DNA from: Aphanothece saxicola GSE-SYN-MK-01-06B
Lineage (GTDB): Bacteria; Cyanobacteriota; Cyanobacteriia; PCC-6307; Cyanobiaceae
DNA: 64,000 nucleotides
NCBI GenBank assembly: GCA_019359745.1
Contig: JAHHGT010000001.1
Coordinates: forward strand, 310,001-374,000
Direction of reading: 5' to 3'
In this document: one piece after another, positions 46,021 to 54,482 of the stretch
Numbering within the stretch: position 1 is the stretch's first letter
Layout of the letters: every line of letters begins with the position of its first letter
The notes under the pieces: generated by a model
The model's database searches: none
Told to the model about the DNA's origin: nothing
What the model saw: only the letters and a program-made list of their open reading frames with translations
Translations under genes and position numbers: made by a program

Positions 46021-47564
46021 CACCGCGTCGCCTGGCGGCCCTCACACCCCTGCAGGTACGGGTGCTGCTGGCGGCGGCGGCCATCTCCTCCACGGTCAGC
46101 CTGGTGCTGGAACTGATGCTGGCCACCCAGGCCAGCTACCTGCTGGGCGACCACGCCCTGGCCACCGGCGTGGTGATCGGCACGTTCCTGGCCGCCATGG
46201 GGCTGGGCGCCTGGCTGAGCCAGTTCCTGGCCACTGGCGCGGAGCCCGGCTTCGCCCTGCTGCAGTGGTTTCTGGCCGTGGAACTGGCCCTGGCTCCCCT
46301 GTGCCTGCTGGCGCCCCTGGCCCTGTTCGCCCTCTTCCGGGTGGGCGGGCCGGTGTGGCTGGGCCTGGTGGTCTGCACCGTGCTGGTGGGGGTGCTCGGT
46401 GGCATGGAGGTGCCACTGCTGACCCGGCTGTTGGAGTGTGGTCAACAGCTGCGGGTGGCCCTGGCCCGGGTGCTGGCCCTCGATTACCTGGGGGCTCTGG
46501 TGGGGGCCCTGCTGTTCCCCCTGGTGCTGCTCCCCTGGCTGGGCCTGCTGCCCACCGCCGGCTTGCTGGCCCTGGTGCCCCTGGCCAGTTGCGTGGCCAT
46601 CGCTGTCGTGTTCCCGGTGGGGCGCCGCTGGCGCCGCTTGATCGCCGTGGCTTTCCCCGTGATCGCCCTGGCCGGCTGGGGGTTGGTTCCGCTTGGGGAT
46701 CGGATCGAGGATGGCCTCTACGACGATCCGGTGGTGAGTCGTCTGCAGAGCCGCCACCAGCGCATCGTGCTCACCCGCCGCCGCGACGACCTGCGCCTGT
46801 TCCTCGATGGCCAGCTGCAGTTCTCGAGCCTCGATGAGTACCGCTACCACGAGGCCCTGGTCCACCCGGCGATGGCCTGGCAGGGCCAGCCGCAGCGGGT
46901 GTTGCTGCTGGGGGCTGGCGATGGCCTGGCCCTGCGGGAAGTGCTGCGCTGGCCCGGGGTGCGGCAGGTGGATGTGGTGGAACTCGATCCAGCCGTGGTG
47001 CACCTGGCGAGGGAGCAGCCGTTCCTGCGGCGCCTCAACGGCGCCAGCCTGGAGGACCGGCGGGTGCGGCTCCTGATCGGCGATGCCTTCGAGCGGGTGC
47101 GGCAGCTGCGGGGCACCTACGACGTGATCATCGCTGACTTCCCCGACCCGGCCACGCCGCCGCTGGCGCGCCTCTACAGCGTCACCTTCTACGGGCGCCT
47201 GCTGCGGCGCCTGGCCCCCGACGGCATGTTGGTCACCCAGGCCTCGACGCCCTTCTTCAGCCCCAAGGTGCTGGCCTCGATCCAGGCCACCCTGAAAGAG
47301 CTGAACCTGACCACAACGCCCTACGGCGTGGATGTCCCCAGCTTCGGCCCCTGGGGTTTCGTGCTGGCCCACCGGGGACAGGTGCGGCCGCCCCAGGCAG
47401 TGCTTCCCTTCCATGGCCGCTGGATCGACCAGGGGCAGCTCGACCGGCTGTTCCCCCTGAGCCGGGATCTGGCCCTGCCACCGGGGGAGCGGGTGCTGCC
47501 CAACCGCCTGCACCGGCCCGTGCTGGCCGACTACCAGCGCCAGGGCCGCTGGCGGGAGAACTGA
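46017..47564 (+). CDS. Membrane-bound spermidine synthase-like protein
   Basis: The product is 515 residues from GTG 46017. The first half has seven or so membrane helices (about 12-220), the second is a soluble spermidine-synthase fold. The SAM/dcSAM site is VLLLGAGDGLALREVLRW, with VDVVELDPAVVHLAREQ and VIIADFPDPATPP (the catalytic Asp motif). Membrane-spanning aminopropyltransferase-like proteins of this type are found with DUF350 and DUF4178. The substrate may be a polyamine or another amine; it is not proven. Length is normal for this membrane form. Confidence 0.85.
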   Translation: MTPRRLAALTPLQVRVLLAAAAISSTVSLVLELMLATQASYLLGDHALATGVVIGTFLAAMGLGAWLSQFLATGAEPGFALLQWFLAVELALAPLCLLAPLALFALFRVGGPVWLGLVVCTVLVGVLGGMEVPLLTRLLECGQQLRVALARVLALDYLGALVGALLFPLVLLPWLGLLPTAGLLALVPLASCVAIAVVFPVGRRWRRLIAVAFPVIALAGWGLVPLGDRIEDGLYDDPVVSRLQSRHQRIVLTRRRDDLRLFLDGQLQFSSLDEYRYHEALVHPAMAWQGQPQRVLLLGAGDGLALREVLRWPGVRQVDVVELDPAVVHLAREQPFLRRLNGASLEDRRVRLLIGDAFERVRQLRGTYDVIIADFPDPATPPLARLYSVTFYGRLLRRLAPDGMLVTQASTPFFSPKVLASIQATLKELNLTTTPYGVDVPSFGPWGFVLAHRGQVRPPQAVLPFHGRWIDQGQLDRLFPLSRDLALPPGERVLPNRLHRPVLADYQRQGRWREN

Positions 47565-47624
47565 TCGGTGCCAGCCTCCATAAGCTGAGCCAGCCGGCTG
47601 TGCTGGTCCGGCCCCTGCGCACCG

Positions 47625-48218
47625 ATGGCTGTCTGGTTCCTTCTGCCCCTGCTGCTGCTGGCCGCCGTTGCCCTGCTGCTGCTGCGGCGCTCGCGCCTGA
47701 AGCGTCAGGCGCCCAAGCTGCTGGGACGCACCCTGTTCAACCTGACCACCGGCGACATCGTCCAGTACGACGGCCGCGACTGGGTGGTGGAGGACCGGCT
47801 CCTCTACGACGACGGCGGCTTCCAGTGGCTGGAGTACCTGCTGCGCGACGGCGGCGATGGCCGCTGGCTCAGCGTCTGCGAGGACGACTGGCTGGAGGTG
47901 AGCTGGCTGGAGGACGCCCCGGCCTCGGAGCTGGAGGGTCTGACCGCCGATTTCCCCGATCACCTGCGCTGCCGCGGCCAGCTGTATCACCTCAAGGAAA
48001 CGGGCCGGGCCTCCGTGAGCGCCGCTGCCCGGGTGATGAACCGGCGCATGCAGGGCTGCCGCTTCGGTGATTACGAGGGGGAGGAGGGCCGAGTCCTGTC
48101 GTTGGAGCGCTGGGAGGAGGGGGACGATCCCGGCCCGCCGGAGCTCAGCCTGGGCCGGCGCATCGACCCGGCCGCCCCGGTGCTGCTGCCCGGTGATGGC
48201 CACACGGTTTACCGCTGA
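47625..48218 (+). CDS. DUF4178 protein
   Basis: The product is 197 residues with an N-terminal membrane anchor (about 3-20). The DUF4178 core reads LTTGDIVQYDGRDWVVEDRL, then WLEYLLRDGGDGRWLSVCED, which are the hallmark phrases. It lies 60 bases after the spermidine-synthase-like gene. Function in the family is unknown, but with DUF350 and aminopropyltransferases it forms a recurrent module. Its last ten bases overlap the 3' end of the DNA ligase gene on the other strand. Confidence 0.85.
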   Translation: MAVWFLLPLLLLAAVALLLLRRSRLKRQAPKLLGRTLFNLTTGDIVQYDGRDWVVEDRLLYDDGGFQWLEYLLRDGGDGRWLSVCEDDWLEVSWLEDAPASELEGLTADFPDHLRCRGQLYHLKETGRASVSAAARVMNRRMQGCRFGDYEGEEGRVLSLERWEEGDDPGPPELSLGRRIDPAAPVLLPGDGHTVYR

Positions 48219-49873
48219 CCAGCTGATCGCTGGGCCCCTGGATCCTCCAGCAGGGCCTGGGCATTGCTGAGGTTGTCGGCCGATTCGGGGGTGCGATCGC
48301 GACGCCAGCGCAGGATGCGGGGGAAGCGCACGGCCAGGCCGCTGCGATGGCGGCTGGAGCGTTGCAGGCCCTCAAAGCCCAGGGTGAAGACCTGCAGCGG
48401 TTCGACGGCACGCACCGGGCCGAAGCGCTCGGTGGTGTGGCGGCGGATCCAGCGGTCCAGTTCGTTGATCTCGCTGTCGTCGAGCCCCGAATAGGCCTTG
48501 GCGAAGGTCACCAGACGTCCGTCGCCATCCCAGAGGCCGAAGGTGTAGTCGGTGTAAAGGTTGGCGCGGCGGCCGCTGCCGGCCTGGGCGTAGAGCAGCA
48601 CCGCATCGAGCTCCATGGGCTCCAGCTTGTGTTTCCACCACAGCCCGCGGCGTCGTCCGACGCCATAGGCCGAATCGAGGGCCTTGAGCATCAGCCCTTC
48701 GGCGCCCACCAAGCGGGCCTGCTGCCGCAGGGCTTCAAGGTCGTCCCAGCACCCCAGCGGCAGCACCGGGGAGAGGCGCAGGAGCCCGGCGGCGGGCGTG
48801 GAGGCCGCCGCCGGTAGCCGCCGCACCAGGGTCTCCAGGGCGGCGCGGCGCTGGCTCAAGGGTTCGGGGCGCAGGTCCCGGCCCCCCTGCTCAAGCAGGT
48901 CGTAGGCGACGAAGGCCGCGGGACACTTCCGCAGCAGGGCAGCGCCGGGCTTCTGGCGCCCCAGTCGCCGCTGCAGGGGGCCGAAGCCGGCGGGCTGGCT
49001 CGCCTCGGCCGGCCAGACGGTCAGCTCCCCATCCAGCACCGTGCCCGCCGGCAACCCTTTGGCCATCCCCTCTAGCTCGGGGAAGCTGGCATTGATCAGC
49101 TCCTCGCCGCGGCTCCAGAGGAAGGTCTGGCCGCCCCGGCGGATCAGCTGGGCGCGGATTCCGTCCCACTTCCACTCCACCTGCCAGCCGGCGGGGTCGG
49201 TGGCGGCCAGGCGCTCCGCCTCCAGGGGGGAGGCCAGACAAAAGGGATAGGGACGGCTGATCGGGGCGGCCGCGCCATCCTCTACAGGCGCCAGCAGGGC
49301 CTGCATCGCCTCTGGGGAGGGGTCGAAACCGCCCATCAGCCGGTGGGCCAGCTCCGCCTCCTCCAGCCCTGACACCGCCGCCAGCGCCCGGGTGACCAGG
49401 CCTGCGGCCACACCCACCCGGAAGCCGCCGGTGAGCAGCTTGTTGAACAGGAAGCACTGGCCCTCGGGCAGGGCCGCCCAGATCGCCAGCACGGCGTCCG
49501 CCTGCGCCTCGGCCTCCAGAGCAGCCAGGGCCGGCAGCCGCGATTCCATCCATTCGGCCAAGGGCAGCTCCAGGGGCGGGGCCGGCGGCAGGGCCAGCTG
49601 GGGAAGCAACAGGGCGATGGTCTCGGCCGAGTCCCCCACCTGGGCGTGGCAGGACGCAAACAACCACTCCGGCAACCCCGAGCGCTCCAGGCAGATCTCC
49701 CGCAACCGTCGGCCGGTGATCAGCCGCCGGCGCCGCTTGCCCAGCAGCAGGGCCAGGGCCCAGGCGCCATCGGCCGGCCCAACCACCTCAAGATGGTTCG
49801 CCAGCGCGGCCACCCGGGCTCGGGTGCCGGCGGCGCGCTCCAGCTGCTGGATCAGGTCGGCAAAGGCCTGCAT
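48209..49873 (-). CDS. ATP-dependent DNA ligase (ligase-associated repair type)
   Basis: The product is 554 residues. An N-terminal helical DNA-binding domain (1-200) precedes the adenylation domain with the nucleotidyl lysine in EWKWDGIRAQLIRRGG (KxDG). Motif III VAYDLLE, motif IV EGLMLKALDS and motif V WWKHKLEPMELDAVLLYAQ are clear; the OB domain follows. The length and N-terminal domain match the TIGR04120-type ligase that clusters with Lhr-like helicase and MBL exonuclease, rather than the essential NAD ligase LigA. It sits five bases after the Coq4 gene on the same strand. Confidence 0.92.
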   Translation of the reverse strand: MQAFADLIQQLERAAGTRARVAALANHLEVVGPADGAWALALLLGKRRRRLITGRRLREICLERSGLPEWLFASCHAQVGDSAETIALLLPQLALPPAPPLELPLAEWMESRLPALAALEAEAQADAVLAIWAALPEGQCFLFNKLLTGGFRVGVAAGLVTRALAAVSGLEEAELAHRLMGGFDPSPEAMQALLAPVEDGAAAPISRPYPFCLASPLEAERLAATDPAGWQVEWKWDGIRAQLIRRGGQTFLWSRGEELINASFPELEGMAKGLPAGTVLDGELTVWPAEASQPAGFGPLQRRLGRQKPGAALLRKCPAAFVAYDLLEQGGRDLRPEPLSQRRAALETLVRRLPAAASTPAAGLLRLSPVLPLGCWDDLEALRQQARLVGAEGLMLKALDSAYGVGRRRGLWWKHKLEPMELDAVLLYAQAGSGRRANLYTDYTFGLWDGDGRLVTFAKAYSGLDDSEINELDRWIRRHTTERFGPVRAVEPLQVFTLGFEGLQRSSRHRSGLAVRFPRILRWRRDRTPESADNLSNAQALLEDPGAQRSAGQR

Positions 49874-49877
49874 GGGC

Positions 49878-50540
49878 TCAGTGCAGCGGCGCCTCCGGCA
49901 GCCCCAGCTCCCGTCGCCAGTCGGCCAGGGGGCGCTCCCAGCCCTCCTCGAGCTTGAAGGTGATCAGGCAGCGGGCCGAGAGCCCCAGCTCGAAGCCGCG
50001 GGCCAGGGCGCGCAACAGCGGTTCGAGCGGCTCGTCGTCCTGGAGGGTGCCGAGCAGCCCGCCGAAGATCAGCAGCACCGCCAGGGGGGAGCGCACCTGG
50101 GCCAGATTGAAGGCCTGCAGCCCCAGCTCACCGGGGCCGTCGATGCCGAAGCCGGTGAGCACATGGACGATGTCGTGCGTTTCCCGCATCCGGTGGGTGA
50201 GGTACTCCGCCGGGGTGGTGATCGGCCGGGGATCCATCAGGCTCTCAGGGGTCAGATTCAGACGCTTCAGTTGCTCGGCATAGGTGCGTCCCAGGCTGCC
50301 CTCGGGCAGGGCCGCCAGAGCGGCCAGGTCGATCGGGGCGGGCCGCCAGCCTTCCGCCACCAGGGCGGCCATGGCGGGGTTCTCCAGCAGGTGACGCTGC
50401 ATCTGGGTGGCCAGGGGGCTGCCCTGGAGGCTGCGCGCCACGCCGAAGACGCTGTTGAGTTGCGTGGGGTTTTTCAGGAAGGCGGCGAGGCTGGCCACCA
50501 TCCGCAGCGACTGCAGGCGTTGGCTGAGGTTGAACCGCAT
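49878..50540 (-). CDS. COQ4 family protein
   Basis: The product is 220 residues. The COQ4 signature HDIVHVLTGFGID (HDxxHxxTGF-like), preceded by TTPAEYLTHRMRET, is intact, and GELGLQAFNLAQ follows. In eukaryotes and some bacteria Coq4 removes the C1 carboxyl in ubiquinone synthesis and binds metal through this motif. Cyanobacteria use plastoquinone, so the substrate may be different; that is inference. Only four bases separate its stop from the ligase start, and the multidomain GGDEF gene lies upstream. Confidence 0.88.
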   Translation of the reverse strand: MRFNLSQRLQSLRMVASLAAFLKNPTQLNSVFGVARSLQGSPLATQMQRHLLENPAMAALVAEGWRPAPIDLAALAALPEGSLGRTYAEQLKRLNLTPESLMDPRPITTPAEYLTHRMRETHDIVHVLTGFGIDGPGELGLQAFNLAQVRSPLAVLLIFGGLLGTLQDDEPLEPLLRALARGFELGLSARCLITFKLEEGWERPLADWRRELGLPEAPLH

Positions 50541-50585
50541 GGGGATCGCCGCCGTCTGGATGTGTTGCCAGTCTGATGGGCCCGA

Positions 50586-53500
50586 TCACAGGGCCACGAC
50601 CCGGTGCCGGCCGGCGGCCTTGGCCGCATACATGTTCCGATCGGCGCGCTTGAGGAAGAGGTCCGCATCTTCCCCGGCTCCGTGCAGGGCGATGCCGATG
50701 GAGAACGACGGAACGATGGTGTCGTCGTTCCAGGCGATGGGTTCGCCGATGCTGCGCTGCAGCGCTTCAGCGATGGCAATCCCTTCATCCAGGCCCTGGA
50801 CACCTTCGAGTAAAACGAGAAATTCGTCTCCACCCAGCCGTCCGGCATGGTCGCCGAGACGGATCCGGGTGGTGATTCTCCCGGCCACCGTCCTGAGCAC
50901 GGCATCGCCGCAGGCATGGCCATAGCGGTCGTTGATGCCCTTGAAACCATCGCAGTCACAGAACAACAACGCCAGCGGCTGGGCGCTGTAGGCCCGTTGG
51001 TCCTGAAGGAGCTGCTCCAATCGACTGAGAATGGCCGCGCGGCTGAACAGACCCGTGAGCGGATCGGTGTTGGCGCGTTGCAGCAGCAGCCGCTCCTCCA
51101 TCACCTGCTGATCCACGGGTTGCAGGGTGATCACGTAGCCATGGGACAGCCGCAGGGTGCCCCCCACCGGACCCACCTCAGCACCGGTGTCGAGTCCTTT
51201 GGTATCGAGGCTGATCAGCCCTTCGCTACTGAGGGTCCGGACGTTGAGTTGCACCCAGCTCCAGCCCCCCGCCGGATCGGCCAGTCGTAGGCGTCCCTGG
51301 CGGATCGGACCTGATTCCGCCAGCCATTGGCAGAGATCCACAGACTCGGGAGGATCATCGGCCGAGGCCAACAACTCCGGAAACCGGCGTCCGAGCCATT
51401 GCGTCTGCTGCCAGCCCGTCATCGGCTGCAGCGACGGCGATACCCAGACGACCGATTGCTGCTGATCCAGCAGCAGCATCACATCCACGATGTTGTCGGC
51501 CAACAGCCGGTAGAGGGCGGCCGCGTCGCCCAGGCTTCGTGCCGCCTGGTTCTGCTCGGTGACGTCCCGCCATTTCACGGCAACAAGGCCGCGATCGGGA
51601 GTGATTTCGATATCAAGAAAATGGCCCTCCAGGGAAGGGTCGATCTGGTTGCAATCAAAGCCGCTGACGACCGTTGGCGCGTTCCGCATGGCGGCTTCCA
51701 CATAGAGGTCCATCAGGCCGTTGTGGCTCACCTGGGGAGCAACGGCCAGCAGCATCTGGCCAATCAGGAGGTCGTCATCCTGCGCCAGGTAGGAGCAGGC
51801 CGCTTTGTTGGCATCCAGAATCTGAAAGTCCTCAATGCTGCCGTCATGCCGATAGATTGTCTGCAGCAGAAGAAAGCACTCGCTGCTTGAGTCAACAGCC
51901 GATCGCAACAGCTCGAGTTGTTCAAAGGTGCTTGGCACACGCGTTTTCCCTCCAGTCACACCGTGATGAAGATCGGTTCTGATGGGAACGGCGGGTGGCG
52001 GAGCTTGGCCCTGGATCGCCGCCGGCTGCGGATCCCGGATCAGGGCCTCAAAAGCTTGCAGTTCCATGGGACGGCCGCAGAGAAAACCCTGGAAGCAATC
52101 GCAACCCAAATCCTGCAGCATGGAACGCTGCGCCTCCGTTTCCACCCCCTCGGCCGTGCATTCCATCCCCAGGCCATGGGCCAGGGTGATGGTCGTGGCC
52201 ACAATCGTCTGATCCAACGACGATTCCGTCATGTTCCGCACGAAGGTGCGATCAATCTTCAACCGGTGCACCGGCAGGGCCCTCAGCAGGTCCAGCGAGG
52301 AATAGCCGGTGCCGAAATTGTCAATCACGATCCGGAACCCCTGTTCGGCCAGCACCCGTAACTGTTCACGGGCCAGGAGGGGATTGCGGATCAGGGCCGT
52401 TTCCGTGATTTCCAGCTCCAGCTGCTCCGGACGCAGCGCGTGCTCATGGAGGGCCTCAATCAAGGTGTTGACATAGCGCCGTCCTGGCAGTTCCAGCTCC
52501 CGAGGCGAGACATTCAGGGCCAGTCGGGGGGGCTGCAGGCCAGCCTGCTGCCAGACCTGGAGCTGTTGCAGGGTCTGGCGCAGGACCCATGGCGATAACT
52601 GCAGGATCAGACCACTCTCTTCAGCGAGTGGCAGGAAATGGCTCGGTGGAATGGTGATCCTCTGGCCGTTGGTCCAGCGCAGCAGGATCTCTCCTCCGGC
52701 AACCACATTGCCTGGATTCAGCTGCGGTTGGACCAGAAGTCCGAACTCCTGCCGTTCGATGGCCTGGGACAGTTGACAGCCCAGTTCCATTCGTTCCTGA
52801 ATTCTGCGGCTGATCGTGCTGGAGTAAGCACACAACTGGCTGCGCCCCTGGGCCTTCGCCTTCATCAGAGCCGTGTTGGCGCACTGGATCAACGGCTGGC
52901 TGTCCTGGGCATGTTCGGGATAGGTGGCGATGCCCACGGCAAAGGTGGGGTGGAGGGGCAGATCCTTGAGCAACTGCTGTTGCTGGCCCCAGTCCTGCTG
53001 CAGCCGCCGCGTGGCTGCTATCGCATCGCCGATCGAGCGAATCCCATCCTCCAGGATGATCAGAAACTGATCGCTGCTCAACCGCGCCAGCCAGTCGTTT
53101 GGCCCGGTGAGCTCGCGCAGGCGGCTGGCCATGGTCCGGAGCACCCGGTCGCCCACCTCGGAGCCGTAGGTGTCGTTGATCTCCTCAAAGCCATCCACGT
53201 CCAGGCTCAGGACAGCCAGTGAAGCGTTGTAGCTGCGTCCATTCAGACGTCGCTTCAACTCCTCCAGGGTGGCGAGCTTGTTGGGCAGCCCTGTGAGTGG
53301 GTCGTGCAACCGGTCGGCCGCCAGCTCCTGAACCAGGGACCGTGCCTCGGTGACATCTTTGAGAGTTCCCACCATGCGCAGGGGCGCCCCGTCCTGGTCG
53401 TAGCTGATGTGTCCCACGACGTCCACCATCAACTCGAAGCCGTCCGCGAGACTCAGCCGATGGCAGCTTCGGAAAATGTCTCCCCGGGTCACGGCCCGGC

Positions 53501-54125
53501 GAACATCCATGTGCCAGCGCAGGCGGTCGTCGGGATGCACCAGGGCGACATAGGCCCTGAGTGAGCTGTGCTCGTCGTTCGTCTGGCTTCTGCAGAGGCG
53601 CCGCATCTGTTGCGACCACCGCATACGGCCATCGGCAAAGCGCAGATCCCAGACGCCGATGCCGCTGATGGCTGAGCCGTCGTCCAGCAGGCTGAGGGTG
53701 TCTTCCAGCTCGTGTTCCCGATGGCGCTGCTGGGTTTGATCGTGCACACAGCTCACGATCAGCGTCAGACCGCCAACCTCAAGGACGCTGTTGCTGACGA
53801 TGACGTCACGGATGGAGTCATCGCGGCAGCGGTGGCGCGTCTGGAAGCGGCTGCCACCGCTGGCCATCATCTCGCGGCGACGCTCCGCGACCCAGTCGGC
53901 GTCGTGATCGGGATCGGCCTGGATCGCCTCGGGGGATAGGGCAAGTAACTCGTCTGTGCTGTATCCGAGGTGTTCATGGGCCAGATGGTTGCAGGCGAGG
54001 AATCCGCCGCCTACCGCATCCGACACCAGCAGGTCGGTGCCGGTGAGGTCCGCGATCAGGCAGTAGTCGGCAAGGCGGCGTCGCACGGGCTCGGAGAGGC
54101 TGGCGGACAGTCCGATTTCTCCCAT
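50586..54125 (-). CDS. PAS-PAS-GGDEF-EAL-PAS-PAS-GGDEF signalling protein
   Basis: The product is 1179 residues. Two PAS-like domains (about 15-135 and 145-265) lead to a degenerate GGDEF (274-435, SSDQF at 350-354 in place of GGDEF). An EAL domain (about 445-695) has EILLR at 479, LEITET with Glu572, Lys623 and EGVE at 659, but DNFGTG (602-607) replaces the usual DDFGTG. Two more PAS-like regions (about 735-860 and 870-1005) and an intact C-terminal GGDEF (GGDEF 1098-1102, I-site RLGD 1089-1092) follow. No membrane helix is seen. It should be able to make c-di-GMP; whether the EAL still degrades it is uncertain because of the Asp-to-Asn change. Confidence 0.92.
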   Translation of the reverse strand: MGEIGLSASLSEPVRRRLADYCLIADLTGTDLLVSDAVGGGFLACNHLAHEHLGYSTDELLALSPEAIQADPDHDADWVAERRREMMASGGSRFQTRHRCRDDSIRDVIVSNSVLEVGGLTLIVSCVHDQTQQRHREHELEDTLSLLDDGSAISGIGVWDLRFADGRMRWSQQMRRLCRSQTNDEHSSLRAYVALVHPDDRLRWHMDVRRAVTRGDIFRSCHRLSLADGFELMVDVVGHISYDQDGAPLRMVGTLKDVTEARSLVQELAADRLHDPLTGLPNKLATLEELKRRLNGRSYNASLAVLSLDVDGFEEINDTYGSEVGDRVLRTMASRLRELTGPNDWLARLSSDQFLIILEDGIRSIGDAIAATRRLQQDWGQQQQLLKDLPLHPTFAVGIATYPEHAQDSQPLIQCANTALMKAKAQGRSQLCAYSSTISRRIQERMELGCQLSQAIERQEFGLLVQPQLNPGNVVAGGEILLRWTNGQRITIPPSHFLPLAEESGLILQLSPWVLRQTLQQLQVWQQAGLQPPRLALNVSPRELELPGRRYVNTLIEALHEHALRPEQLELEITETALIRNPLLAREQLRVLAEQGFRIVIDNFGTGYSSLDLLRALPVHRLKIDRTFVRNMTESSLDQTIVATTITLAHGLGMECTAEGVETEAQRSMLQDLGCDCFQGFLCGRPMELQAFEALIRDPQPAAIQGQAPPPAVPIRTDLHHGVTGGKTRVPSTFEQLELLRSAVDSSSECFLLLQTIYRHDGSIEDFQILDANKAACSYLAQDDDLLIGQMLLAVAPQVSHNGLMDLYVEAAMRNAPTVVSGFDCNQIDPSLEGHFLDIEITPDRGLVAVKWRDVTEQNQAARSLGDAAALYRLLADNIVDVMLLLDQQQSVVWVSPSLQPMTGWQQTQWLGRRFPELLASADDPPESVDLCQWLAESGPIRQGRLRLADPAGGWSWVQLNVRTLSSEGLISLDTKGLDTGAEVGPVGGTLRLSHGYVITLQPVDQQVMEERLLLQRANTDPLTGLFSRAAILSRLEQLLQDQRAYSAQPLALLFCDCDGFKGINDRYGHACGDAVLRTVAGRITTRIRLGDHAGRLGGDEFLVLLEGVQGLDEGIAIAEALQRSIGEPIAWNDDTIVPSFSIGIALHGAGEDADLFLKRADRNMYAAKAAGRHRVVAL

Positions 54126-54482
54126 CCAGCGGCCTCTGGCACCGGATCAATGTTAGGAGCCGGTCACCATGCCGACCTTGGCTTTTATCGCATCGATAAT
54201 CCTCTCGGAGGTCTTGACAATGGTGCGCTGTCCTGGCCACGGATGCGTGCCTTTTGCGCCTTTGGCCACCCCGCCGATGTGCGGCCATTCATCGTGGCAC
54301 TGCCGACTGCTCCGAAGGGGCCAGTCAACCTGCTAAGTAACTGAATCTTAGGCGATCTGCACGTCGTTTCATGGATGTGGCCACGAACGATCTGACTGCT
54401 TCCATTGTCGGACTGCAAGTCAGATGTTGATGATTCTTGACTGAAACTGGTGGCTGGTGCTGGGAGCGGTCGTGTCCGCCGC
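54126..54482. other. 357-base region without a gene
   Basis: This is the leader of the multidomain GGDEF/EAL gene (54125, leftward) and lies after the exonuclease stop (54483). It is AT-richer than the flanks. I see no convincing gene or RNA fold in it. It holds an 8-base inverted repeat: ATCTGACT (54390-54397) and AGTCAGAT (54418-54425), separated by 20 bases, possibly a regulatory site. Confidence 0.5.
54390..54425. repeat. Inverted repeat in the upstream region of the GGDEF/EAL gene
   Basis: The two arms ATCTGACT and AGTCAGAT are exact complements with a 20-base spacer. It lies about 270 bases upstream of the start at 54125. An operator for a dimeric regulator is possible; chance cannot be ruled out. 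Confidence 0.3.

Noticed and set aside
45933-48203. 756-codon open frame antisense to the spermidine-synthase operon
   Set aside because: Gln/His/Gly-rich shadow of real genes that overlap each other by start-stop fusion.
54185-54418. 77-codon leftward frame in the 357-base gap
   Set aside because: No natural composition or ribosome binding site; treated as non-coding.
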